Made by a program: the position numbers and the translations under genes. From Membranipora membranacea (lineage: Eukaryota; Bryozoa; Gymnolaemata; Cheilostomatida; Membraniporidae), in the NCBI GenBank assembly GCA_914767715.1, contig OU612070.1, positions 17,317,501 to 17,381,500 on the forward strand: a stretch of 64,000 bases of DNA. Reading direction: 5' to 3'. Position 1 is the first letter of the stretch, and each line of letters starts with the position of its first letter. Below are positions 47,259-59,620 of this stretch, in pieces. Below the pieces are notes generated by a model. That model had not been told where the DNA came from. It saw only the letters and a program-made list of their open reading frames with translations, and did not search any database.

Positions 47259-48713
47259 GCTGTAATGGATGGCTCCACTCTGCTGTTCTGTGGTCTCTCC
47301 GCGCAAAATATTTACCCTTGCTGCCAATAAAGTCTATTATATAGTAACAGAAACCAATTTACATCTCGCAATGATTAACATTTTCTCACCTTCACCTCAG
47401 AAAGGCGGGTATACAGAGTCACCCGCAATATTGCCTAGAGAAATAATTAGAAATTATTAGGGAGAGCTAGGGAGCTTCCCTGGAATTAATTATCATAGCA
47501 TATTGTGTATCAGTGGTGTATTCATAAGCTGGCCCGGGTGGCCATGGTCGTACCACTTTTTCAGTAGGTGAATTTCAAAATTAAAATTTCAATAGACATT
47601 GTGAATATACTCAACGACACCATGTATTTTTATCATTAAATATTTAGGTCTAGGAAGCCTCCCTGACATAAATTTTCATAAACATATTATGTAATTGCAT
47701 ATAATATATATATATAAATCTACATAGGTTTTATCGTTTAATAGTTTAATATTGTCCCCTCATCCCACGTGTGGGTGATAACTCACACACAGATCTTCAT
47801 GACAAATTTCATAATAGTTCCAAAAAAAGTCACTTGGGGAGTAGCCATTCCCAGCAACATTCACGTAGAGCAGACAAAAAACCGTGATATTAAGTTTGAA
47901 ACATCAAAGCTGTTTCTCCAGCTAATAAGCAACAAAACAGCCCAAAACTGACCCTCCTGTACCACCAGAAGCTGTGTAATGAAGTTGACCCTTTTGTTAT
48001 TTGTTCGTGAGAACAAGCAGTACATGAGGACGTAAAAAGTGAAACCAATTTTTTCCACCTAAGAATGTGGGTCAATATCCTTCAATTTTTTGTGTGCGCT
48101 GTAATAATCTCATTGAGGGCACGACCTATGTTTGAGCTATGGTTTCATCCAATTTTGATGAAAATATCCCCTACGCAAGGCTTCAGTGAGGCCTTTCTTT
48201 CATAAGTCATAAGTTTGAGTTGACCAATTGAGCTGTCCATTTTGGAGCTTATTGGCTTGACAGCCACCTCAAATAAATCTCACCTAAATTTAAGTTTTAT
48301 CTCATCTATTTATTTATAGAGGTTGGATTGAAAGTATACAAATAACAAATAGTTAAAGGCAACTTGTTTACCTCGTGGATGCTCTAAGCCTGTATGTATG
48401 ACTCTAAGCCTGTACGGACACCAACTCTTTGTAACACCTTACCAGACATCATAATCTGCAAGCTATCAATAATTCATCAAAATGTCCTCCAAAGCGTATA
48501 GTAATCTCACAGCTATATTCAGAAATCTGAAGATTGAAATCCATCGCTTGTAATACAAGTTTGAAATCAAACTTGACGTTGGAAATCGACGACGCCTAAA
48601 TCCAATTATTACTTTCTCCAACTGTGCAATGTCGGTAGGATGAATTCAACCTGATTCCTTCACAATCATCGACGCCTATATGCCAGTAGTACTATCTCAA
48701 ACTGTGTAAGGTA

Positions 48714-48768
48714 GTGCGAGGTCACAAACGGCTTTATATAATATATAGAGCCGTTTGTGACCTCGCAC
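48714..48768. repeat. Perfect 20-base inverted repeat (hairpin)
   Basis: GTGCGAGGTCACAAACGGCT (48714-48733) and its exact reverse complement (48749-48768) flank a 15-base AT loop. The arms are far more GC-rich than the surroundings. Confidence 0.9.
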
Positions 48769-49852
48769 ATAATATGATTAAATGACACTCCATAATCTAT
48801 TGCCCCGATCCTTGGTTAGATAATGGAAGGAACCAATATTCCACCCTAGACCATTCTAGGCCTCAAACTATATATAAGGTGATAGAGCAGTCACCAATGA
48901 CCTCTCCCAACTTGTTTTGTTTTTTTCGTTCTTTTCCACTGCAACAACAGCGTAATTAGCTATTACACATTTTCGGTTCACTGCAGCTTAGCTTGCCAGT
49001 TTCAGCCTTGTTTATAGCATACAACTTGGTTAATTACAATGTGACTGATATGAGTTGTAGGGATTTTTCCAGCTTGATTTGAGTGCAAAATGGCAAAAGG
49101 TGAGAAGAATTTTTAAAACGCCGATGTCTCAACGCACTTGAGAAGAATTAATTGGTTTACTCATCTTAATCTTCATTTATGTAGACATTGACATCACTTC
49201 TTGGTACAACACAATCTTGTTATGGCATAAGATATGAGTCTCTCAACACCTTCGCGACAGTGCAACAAAGCGGCCACATTGCTACTTTTTTTTTGTATTG
49301 GAGCTACATGACAAGGCTATTATCGACCTGCTTACCTTTCACCTAACTTTTTATCCAGTGCGGGTGTGGAGTGACTTTTCAGCATGAGAGCTCGTTCACA
49401 TTTGAATTAGTTCAGTCGCTACAGTAAGAAGATAACTGACCTGCATTGATTGGTCGCACAAGCGCAAAGTGGTTATGATACTGACCCTAATCAGTATTTT
49501 GCATTGATATTAATAAAAATATATATACCTCAGTGGTATTTTGGTTTTAACATCTCACAAATACAGCAGTTCTTGATTCTGATTTAAATTATCTTTCAAC
49601 TTTAACAGGCGTCATTTTGAATCCAAATACATGGATTTCATGTTCAGTAAATACTAAAAATCTTAAATAGTTGTGTAATCACATTATATTATGAAATCAG
49701 ATCAGAAAAAAAGGCTCTAAATAATATGCACTATACAATTTTTATATACATTAGCAACTGTCAGTCTAACTTGGGTAATATATTACTCCTGCTTCTTCTA
49801 TTTACAAACAGACCAGGATATATTGAATGTAAAACCACTAGTTGACCTATTA

Positions 49853-49898
49853 ACATATAAATACTCTTTAATTGTATAAATAAAGAGTATTTATATGT
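49853..49898. repeat. Perfect 18-base inverted repeat near the MED17 3' end
   Basis: ACATATAAATACTCTTTA (49853-49870) and its exact reverse complement (49881-49898) flank ATTGTATAAA. It begins about 50 bases after the MED17 stop and may be in the 3' UTR. Confidence 0.85.
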
Positions 49899-49949
49899 TT
49901 ATGTTTATATTAATATGTTTATGGGTGACCTAGGAGTTTGAACATTTGT

Positions 49950-52900
49950 TTATGAGTTCACCCTTCCACCATATACAGCTAATAAAAGTTCTATCTTGTT
50001 CATAAATCCCCTGCCAGCCATCTTAGTGAGATTGACTCGTTTTAGTTTAGATCTGATAAGAGACCACTGTGACTCTGTGATTAGATCAGAGCTAATGTTC
50101 TCACAGTCTTTAGTTCCTTTCTCTGAGACGAGTATCTCTAGCCCTGAGACTGTGTTACCTCTCACTGCTATCGCGCTACAGATACACAGATAAACAAATA
50201 CAATAACCGCCAGGAGACGACACCAATCTATAAACTTAAGTTATACTCATAGACTTAATAATTTCTATATCAACATAATATCTTTCTTATTATGTCTATG
50301 GCTATATCAGAGACTAGAGATATAGTCTCTGGTTAAACTAAATCAAAAGCAATATTTCAATAAAGTACTTGTAAACTGATACTGGCCCCACATTGATGAA
50401 TACTGACTGAGTTCATGAAAGCACCAGGTATTTTGAAATATCCAAAAAGCTGCTTCACTTTGACAGTTAATATTTTATTGAAACTATATATTCAACATAC
50501 TAGGAAGTAAAACAGCAAAAGGCATATTTTATCTTTTATCTCTTCGCAAATGTTGTCAGAAAAACTTAAGACAAACAGTTTGACATCAAGGTCATGAGAC
50601 AATAAACCTCACATACTGTAAGAATGAGAGACCCACCTTGCTCCATCGTGTGAGGATATAAGAATGCTGGGATTGGTGCCGAATACTTGAGCTTGGCTGG
50701 ATGTAGAAGCGAACGAGTAGCTGAGGACATTCCATCCCATCATGTGTGATAGTTTGTGTACAGCTAGTACCTGGTACTGACTTATCTACAATAACACCAA
50801 TATAAGAGGTAGGCATACTGACATTGAGACTACACTATTATCATGTGCATATCTGATCGTTAGAGAGTGAATTAATTCACTTAGTAAGAGTACCATCACA
50901 AGGAATTTGGTGTGACGACCCTGGTTCAATTTTATCGATTAGGGGTGGGTACATGTTAGGAACTGCTACTAATTTGACTCTAGTGATACATGTGTTGATA
51001 GTGTAATCTTGATGTCAGTGTGATATCAGAGGTCGGTGTAATGTCAGCTAAGATGGACACTTATTTCACATATCAACGGGCGTGATCAGGCTCTAGGCAA
51101 TTCATTTAGCACACTGACATCGAGATTGCACTATAAACATGTATATCTCAGATCGTTAGAATCAATTTAGTAGCAGTACCTAACATGAACCCACCCCTAA
51201 TTAATAAAATTTGTCGTCGTCACACCCAATTCCTTGTGATGGTGCTCATGCTAAATGAATTTTTTCACTCTCTAGCGATCAGAGATATACATGCAATAGT
51301 ATGTCTACAGTAACATCAATATGAGAGGTCAGAGCAATGTCAGAACATATGGACACTTATAACACACTGATATCGAGACTACGCTATTAACATGTGTATC
51401 ACGTGATCAGTGTGCACCCATAACACATATCAGAGAGCGTGATCAGGCTCTGGGCAATTTATTTGATCGGCAGTCCAGCATCCGAGCAATCATGCACCTG
51501 CCTCGTGCCACAATAACCCGTGAATTGGGAGACCACAATAGTCAATAGTTTGTGACTGATTTTACTTGGTGAGACAAGGCACTACCGTAGTACACACATG
51601 CTCCTCTGTATGGTTTTTCACTCATAACTTCTAGACTAATTCGTCAATCACCTTCTTATTTTAACATTATATCCATCCATCCATATACATATTGTAAAGT
51701 TTTGAGGATGGATGCGCATAAATTCCTGAGATATAACCAGATAAAAAAAGCTCTTCTCGATTTTGTTTTGATGGCTCCCTGCCGGTCACATGACTTGTCA
51801 CCGTGACAAAGCAACGTTATTTATCTCTAAAGAAAGTATTAGCTGTTGTGATAATAGCTTTCATGGTAGCAATAAAGATAGTTTAGGAAATTAATCTTGA
51901 GCTGTTCAACAAACTTCATGAATTTCCATATGCACCATCCATCTGTGTAGCACTATAATAGGTTTGGCCATGTAATGCGGTCACAGCCCAACATCAGCCA
52001 ATACCTACAAACATTAAAGCCCTCCATTAAATAACAGAATCTCATACCTGCCACGCCACATAGTCCTCAAGTTTCTGTGGCTCATGGGAGAGGCTGATTT
52101 CTTTCCCTGACCATCCAATGGCAGTAACATTACCACCACTTATTCTCAGGATAAAACACGACCTGGAAAATCGAAAAAATTATCGTCATTGATAATTTAT
52201 ATACTGCCTGCACTGTAAATGACAATTGGTTACCAAACAAGTGTTAGGCATAATGTTTTAAACACAATAAACCCATCTCACGGGAATCGATCAAAGTTTA
52301 TACATGGTATGTACTCTATGGGAGTAAGATCATTTATAAGTAAGTTACAATTTATAATGTTAATGAGCTCTTCAAACTTCTTAAAGTTGCAAACATTCAA
52401 CTTTTTTTGTTTGATGTCTGGAAGGTATGGGGTGGTAGAGGCGCTTAAAAGTCATTAGTCCTAGTCAACCATAGCCCGCTGCAGGCGCTCAATAACGGAG
52501 CGGGACCTGACCAAATTTGAGCATTCAAACAATGCATGAAAGTAGCCCTATCTCAGCAGCCCCATTTTTGCTGTTTTTGTTTGCCACGGACTTTATTCTG
52601 AAGATGTAGGTGACTCACTTTATAATGTCATAGTTAGGAGATATAATATTAACTCGGAGTGTAGAATGTATCGAGTCACTCAGTCCATCTGTATGTACTT
52701 GTATGAGCGGGTCACTGATTGTTGTAGCTATGTGTTCTAGAGTTTCTACCATCATAAGTCGTAGCACCACGTGTCTCGATATCTCCACCATTCTCTCTAA
52801 GATTCTCTCACTATCAAATAAACAGATCACAATGCTATTTATCTTTTCTTCTCATACTATTGTACTAGACAATGAGCAGCTCTTATGACTATCTGTGCCC

Positions 52901-55900
52901 CGATCATAGAAAATGGCTCGATACTAAAGCGTTAAGAACAGTTTTAGTCTGAGACGCCCAGAGAAATCAGATCAAACACCGTGCACAAGTTATCATTGAT
53001 CTGATTTCACTGTGAATTCTGCAGACTAGAATAAACAGATACTCATCCTCATTTCATGGGGTTTTGAGTACACTAAGAGAAGGAGTAAATTATAATTAGT
53101 CTTATTGGATATCTGGTCAAGAGAAACAAAAAAGTGGTGAAGCGACTAGAAATCATCGAAAATTATCTGTATTTAACTCACAATCACACAACCTTAGGCC
53201 TGGAAAATAACCCAAAAAGATCTTGCAATCTAACAATGGCAGATTCTAGAAGCTGAACCATAATCTGCAAAAGCAGGAAATCTAATATTTTGTAGAGTGG
53301 CATGTAGGAGATAACACAGAACTAAGATCATACTTGTCAGAGGATTCCATCTGCATGAGTTGAGATCTAGGAGTGGCTGATGGTCCGGCTAGCCTGCGCT
53401 TCTTAGTTGGCCCGATACTAGCTGTGACCGGGTGAGGTGGATCTTTGTGTAACGTTACAAAATGCTGTTCTCTGAGTAGCTGATGTAACGCTAGCTGTAG
53501 GCACGGATCAGATACTGGTCTCACGGACTCTGCTTCCTGAAGAGGAGTGGTAGGAATAAAATATAGATTATCTAACCTTTAAAGCATGTTGATGAATATC
53601 CCACGATGCACTTCTTGGAATTCCCAGTCAGACCATTTCAATCATAGACCAAAAAAATATTTTTATAGGTTTTTGATGCAATGATACATAAAGTTGACCT
53701 GACCAAGGGGTTCCAGGTTGAGGATACATTGTGGGATTGCGTGTCGATGCTATCATGCTGATGGAAATACCAGACACAGTAATACATTGTTATTGTAGTC
53801 AATTAGTTTAGTCCTCACAAATGCGCAATTCAATGCAGAATAATGGAAAATTTACATGTATATTGGACAATTATACCTAACATGCTAAGTGCAAAGCGTG
53901 GTAAAATTAATACAAGGATTAAAGTGTCTTTAATAAAGGAAAAACACAGGGGCAATATATGCGATTGGGAGAAGATAACAATACTGTAGTTCAGTATAAG
54001 GTATATTTACCTTGTCATCTGTGCTGCTGTGAACAAATAGGACGTGCATCTTAAATCCTGGAAAAAGCTGTAACACAGAAAAAGATTCATCTATACTATG
54101 CGCAGAGAAAGCGGGGCCAATCCAGATTTAAGAACACAGAATCGCACTACTTAGCCTGTCCTGGTTTGTTCTACCCTTCCCCACTCCACCCCACCCCGCA
54201 ACAAATCTTGTCAAGACAGATTACGTTCTACATAGCATGGCTGATAGATAAAGTTGATTCAGTTGCATCTTAGTGAGTTGAATGGTATAAATACTCACAT
54301 GTACTATGACTTGATTGTTGGCTACCATGTGTGGTATAGTGGAGTCAAGCTGGAAAGCTTCCCTTGACAACTGAAATAAAGTCATGGCTATTAGTATACA
54401 AGTTGTGATGAGTGTTACTATCGTTAGAATTCTCCGACTAGGATTGTAAAGCATTGTGCTGAGCTATGAGAAACTGCCACAGTGTTCAGCAGGCTCTGGG
54501 TAGGTGATTTAATTATTGAACAAGCCCTGCAGGAGTTTATAACAGCTGGAGTTTATAGTTTAGTTAGTTTTAGAGTGACCGTATGTTTGCTTGCACTAAT
54601 CTTGGCTAGCTGAGGTTGCTGAATATACAGAGGAGTTCCAGCTTATACAGCGCCATTATATCATATAGAAAGAATTTGGGAGTTATTTCTCCTTTCCCTG
54701 TTACCCCTTGCTTATCCATAGTAAAAAGGGTGAGTAAATTACAGCTAGCGTTAAAGTTCATTGATTCAATCAGGTGTGAAAAGGGGAACTTTTCCTCTTG
54801 CGAATACTATACTCCTATAGGGTATGAAACGCTTTATTCTGATTCATTCATACCAATACATGCCTTCATTGATTGCTGCAGATTATATTTATTGCAGTCA
54901 GGGAACTTTGATGTTGACAAATGAATGTCTCAACTTTCATGCTTTTGTAAATAATGGAAAGGCAACTCCGCACACCTTGATTTGCGGAAAACTAAGTTGC
55001 AAAGAACCACCAAGATATATATAATACATAGGTAAATATAAATATTAAAGACTACCCAAGGATCAATGCATGATATAGTCAGGCAGTTACTGATGATAAA
55101 GTTTATCAGATTTGCATGGTAAAAAATTCAATGCTCAACTTGGTACGAATTATTGATGGTGGAAAAAGTGCCTCCCATGAGGGAAGGTAACTCCCATTCT
55201 CTGCATTATGATGTCACAGTCTAATACCATATTGATATTTAAGATAAATAAGAGCTTACCTGAGTAAAAAGTTCTTTACAGAATATAACATTCTGAGCAG
55301 CCTCCAGTTTAGCCTGCCATCTAGTAGTCTGATCAGGACTAGTAGGTAAGATCTGTGGTACAGTAAGCATAGAGTTGAGCTTCGTCACTGCGTCATCGGC
55401 TACAGTGGCAAAAAAGAAAAGAAGACCTTGACTCATCAAAGACCCATCCGAATTCTTGCAATGTGTTTCCATTTATTGATAAGGTACTTAGCAGAGGGCT
55501 TTAGTGAAAATGGACAGCAGGTGAGACAAACCGTACTCAGAAACTGGCACAAACCAGAGCTTGGATGTAACTATCACACCAGAGTTTTACATTATGCGTG
55601 GACATTCACTGAACAATGATGACCCTGCAATTTTAATGTTGACAACAAGATTGTTACGAAATTCCACACCAAATATTGCAATGGTGTATTTTATAACAAA
55701 CAATTAGCTTCCAGTCATGGAACTATAGACAACTGAGGGGACTTACGTGTTGTCATATGTATGGATACTTGAATGTATGCATTTCCCTCTAGTTCTGGTG
55801 GTATTCTCACATCCAGAGCGCTCTGTCCTGCACTCACCACAGCCTTTTTGAAAATTTCAAATGTGCCGTTTTGCCAAAATCTTGATCCAGCTGAAAAAAA

Positions 55901-58900
55901 AAGAGATTTGTCTTAAATTGCAAGATTGTAGAGTAAATTTGCCATCCTGATCATCAACCAAAGGGGGCAACAAGAAAGACATGATCCAGGGTTAAAAACC
56001 ATTCTGGCCCCAAAAGGTGGGAAATTAGGTGTGGATCAAGCATGTTGCAATAGTAATTATTTATTGCTTGTTATTAAGTTTACAAGCATTTCACACTTGA
56101 TTCTCATCTCAATTCACAGCTAGTCTCGCTGGTGAGATAATAAAGATACAAACATACATACAGTCATCATATCTCATCAGATAAACGCGTGTCAACATGG
56201 GGCAAAATTCTTAGTCCCACTCATGTCTTAAATGCACCCCACTGAGTTATTGGTTCATATAATTTTCCACTGTATGAGCATAAAACCTAGTCATCAACCT
56301 CAGGTATACCTAGGTATTAACTATAAACCCGCCCCATATAAAATACACGCCTCTCTTTTTTGTTACACTTGCTGCTGTGGTCAATGGGTTCTGGAAAAAT
56401 TTCAACCGATCCCATATCTAGGGTTCTAATAGCAGTCATATCTGATGGTTCTCACTTTTAAGGACTGTGACAAACGAGATTTTGAGATTAACATCAAACG
56501 CCATGAATGAGGATTTTCATTCACAATGATTCATTCATTTATTCAACTTCACAAATTTTATTCATACAATTGCCCTACTACCCGTAGATTTCTATATAGG
56601 AGGAGGAGGTGACTTGTAGGTTAGAGCAATGGTGTGCAATAGATGGATATCCTAAAGTTCCATTTGACAACTGGGTCTATAAACTGACAGCGACTGGGCA
56701 CAGACATTGCCAGCATCACTTCCACTTCATATGCATCCCTATGTTGTAGTTACGCTATGTATGCTAAATCTACTTTCAACAAACTATAACTGGCAGGTGC
56801 TTTTACCACAGGATATCCTTGCAAAGCAAATGTGACTAGAAACTAAGATCAGTGGAGAGATACAACCAAAAAGACGATCAATATCGGAGTTGCAGTTTTC
56901 CTCTTCCCGCCATTGCCAACAGAAATTCGAAATTGATCCGACTAAGGCATTTTCCACCTTCACAAATTTGGAACCTTTCCCAAAATTTCAGAACGCGAAA
57001 AAATCAAAAAGAATGTTCAGTGCAGAATAATCTGCTTATTCCACCCACTGTGACCACGCTGCGCATCAACATTTAACTTTGTTGGCAAAAACTTCCAAGA
57101 GCTTAAAAAGTCAACTAACATTTTCCAGCCTGTTTAAATAATATAGAAAACCAGCCAATACGACATTCACCAAGTTGAAGTTGTCTGACCTCAATTCGAA
57201 TGGAATGCTTGAGGTTTCCAATGATCGAGCCAACACCGTTCCCATGAATTGACAACTCTATTCATGTGATTAAAAGTATGTAAGTGATAGTCTACCTGAT
57301 TTATAACTGATATCTCCGAGCAGGTGCTCCCCCACTTTCTTTATTCTCCAGTGCTGACGTAGAGCGTAAAGCTCAGAGTAAAAGTGTGAGGTATCATTGG
57401 CTGATTTAGCTGACTGCTTGGGGATTCCCTTCATTTTCTCAACACCTTCTGAGAATATCTCGTTTGCTCTTCCTAATGCCTGAAAAAGTGGTCAAACTCT
57501 TAACAAAGTGGTTGAGCAATTTTTAAAAGGCGATTCAGACATCATCCTGCTATGTAAATTGATCATATGCCTCGTTATCTTGAAATGAACTTTTTCATAT
57601 TTACAACGCAGGATAGGCCCTGTAAATCAAATCATGAATAACAGTTTTATTTGCTTGTGTCATGGTCGTTGTGAGCTTCAAATGGCATTTCAACTCCATC
57701 CAAATTGGTATACGAGGAATATAAGTCAACTTTCTGGCAAAAATCACAGTAATTTGTTCACTTTTGACTACAGGGGACATCAGACTGCCCAGGGAGAGCA
57801 CAAAAGCTCATGGCCAATAGTCTAAGTGTCAATTTGGTCTCAATATCTGATAGCAATGGGTGAATGGGTGCACTAAAAGTCCATACCACAACTTATAACA
57901 CTCATATACTGTACCTTGGACTCCTTAACTGTCCCATTCAGAACTTTGCTACTGATAATATGACTTTGCTTATTAGATTAGATTATTAGGCCTAGAAAAA
58001 CTGCATATCAGTAAAAACAGCATAGCATTTTGTAATTATTGGTGACAAGAAAATAGTAAAAATAGAATATGTACCACTTTTCTTGTAGACAGCAGATAGG
58101 GAGTTTTGCTATCAGCGGAAGTACTACTCTCTATTTTGTCGAGCACCATCACGTTTTTGTTCTTAGCTATTGACAAACAGTCTGATAAAACATTCATCTC
58201 TGTCAAAGATGATCTATAAGAAGAAAGAAGCAATATCATTCTATATCTGCTCTTCCTACCATAACCAAGTAAGATTTGAGACATACCTGCCCTGGTAATA
58301 TGCTAGTTATGATCAGTGATTTTTTGTCTCAATGGTTGTTTGTTGTAAAACATTTTAAAACTTTTACCAGAGCACCCTACACAGCCACTTTTATACCACA
58401 GAGAATGAGATAAATACAAACAAACATACTGCCCTTTTCGAGGAAACTATCCTTTACTGGGAGTTGAATAAATCTGTCCCTGGAACATAATACAAGCCAA
58501 GTATCGTTCCCATTCTTATTGTTGCAGCTTTGAAACTTACACAAGAGAAGACCTCAACCATTCCCATGGCCATGGTTTTGCTTGCTTGTTATCAGCTGTC
58601 TGCTTTGCTTTAGAATCTTGTTTGGTTGGTGAGGCTTCAGGCTCGGTTTTGATCTGATCCTCATCGTCTTTCTCAGATTTACCAAAGTCTATGAGCTGCG
58701 CCAACTTAGCCAAGTTATCAGACAGGTGCATTGGTCTGAAATGAGACATAATGTATTTTACTTTCTATGTGCAGCAATGGCAGACACAGCAGTACGACAA
58801 ACAGGAAAAACACAAAATCTCCAATACTAATTTTGGTAGCTTTTACCTGTAAATAAAAACCTGTTTTGAAGGTTTAAATTGAAAGTTGAAACACATGCTC

Positions 58901-59620
58901 TATTGTTCTGCAGCCTTTATTTATGAAACGGTGTACAGGATGTTCTCAGCTGGCCACAATGTATGCAAACTTCTATTGATAGTCCCTACTTGTATATGAT
59001 ATAAATGTGAAGGGACTAACGACAAACGTACAAGCCTAAGAACCTTTGATTATGAACACTTTGGTTTGTACTGATCCTTTAAAAACTACTGGCTTGCAAG
59101 CTTGAAGCTCAGATAGCAGGAAAATTTCACAACTGAACTTTATTTTGTAATGAGTTTTTTCTGGCCATGATGCATGTCATGGTTCTGCAGTGGCAGAATA
59201 ATAGTTGGCGCACCATAGTGATATTAAAATACAAGGGGGGCTAGGTTCCAGAAAGACATGCCTTATTATGAAGACTAAAGAAATAAGAAAGAAGATTTAA
59301 AGACAGAGTGACAGAACCATATCATAGATAGAATAATCACCACAATTCAGAATTTCATGTAAAACACTGCAACCCTCAGTCTTACCTGCTAAAACTGAAT
59401 ATTGAAGGATTGCACCATGACAGGTTTGAACTGTGATCATTTTTCTATGGAAATGTTTCAATGACTTGAAGTTGTTGCTGATTTAGCAAGCTTTAGAATA
59501 GTTAGACACTGATTTGACTTACATCACACGATGTTCTGTTCCTTCATAAGATATTTCCTGTATTTCATTTTCTGCCAAAGCCTCCAAGGAAACCCTCTGT
59601 GTGTGATTGGGTGCTGCCAT
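49950..59620 (-). CDS. MED17: Mediator of RNA polymerase II transcription subunit 17
   Basis: MED17 is the scaffold of the Mediator head module and acts in the nucleus to link activators to RNA polymerase II. Thirteen exons join in phase: 59523-59620, 58541-58735, 58075-58213, 57296-57479, 55747-55890, 55260-55399, 54299-54370, 54011-54067, 53334-53536, 52619-52810, 52048-52162, 50637-50785 and 49950-50175. The product has 637 residues, against 651 in human. Landmarks in order are VSLEALAENEIQEISYEGTE, HLSDNLAKLAQLIDF, PWPWEWLRSSL, SLTEMNVLSDCLSI, LRQHWRIKKVGEHLLGDISY, RWQAKLEAAQNVIFCKELF, KKRRLAGP and HKLSHMMGWNVLSYS. It ends GRGFMNKIELLLAVYGGRVNS. The start at 59620 (MAAPNHTQRV) gives the expected N-terminus. 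All 12 junctions keep frame and use GT-AG. Confidence 0.95.
50820..51480. mobile_element. Complex foldback element in a MED17 intron
   Basis: The left arm (about 50825-50975: GACATTGAGACTACACTATT, CATCACAAGGAATTTGGTGTGA, AGGGGTGGGTACATGTTAGG) recurs inverted at about 51165-51310. A second motif set (TGAGAGGTC, ATGTCAG, ATGGACACTTAT, GCGTGATCAGGCTCT.GGCAATT) recurs directly at about 51020-51100 and 51325-51470. It has no coding capacity. It looks like nested copies of a MITE. Confidence 0.7.
51594..51939 (+). repeat. Dispersed repeat, copy B
   Basis: This is a relative of 11881-12230 in the same orientation, in the same MED17 intron as the foldback element and immediately downstream of it. 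Confidence 0.65.

Larger units (their letters stand above)
47259..49949. other. Intergenic between MED17 and the BH3-motif gene
   Basis: The two genes are in tandem on the minus strand, so the left part should hold the promoter of the BH3-motif gene and the right part the MED17 3' UTR. Two perfect hairpins are listed separately. No other gene was recognised. Confidence 0.5.

Noticed and set aside
48714-48768. Bacterial-type intrinsic terminator or sign of contamination
   Set aside because: The surroundings are spliced animal genes, and there is no U-tract. It is treated as an unexplained hairpin.
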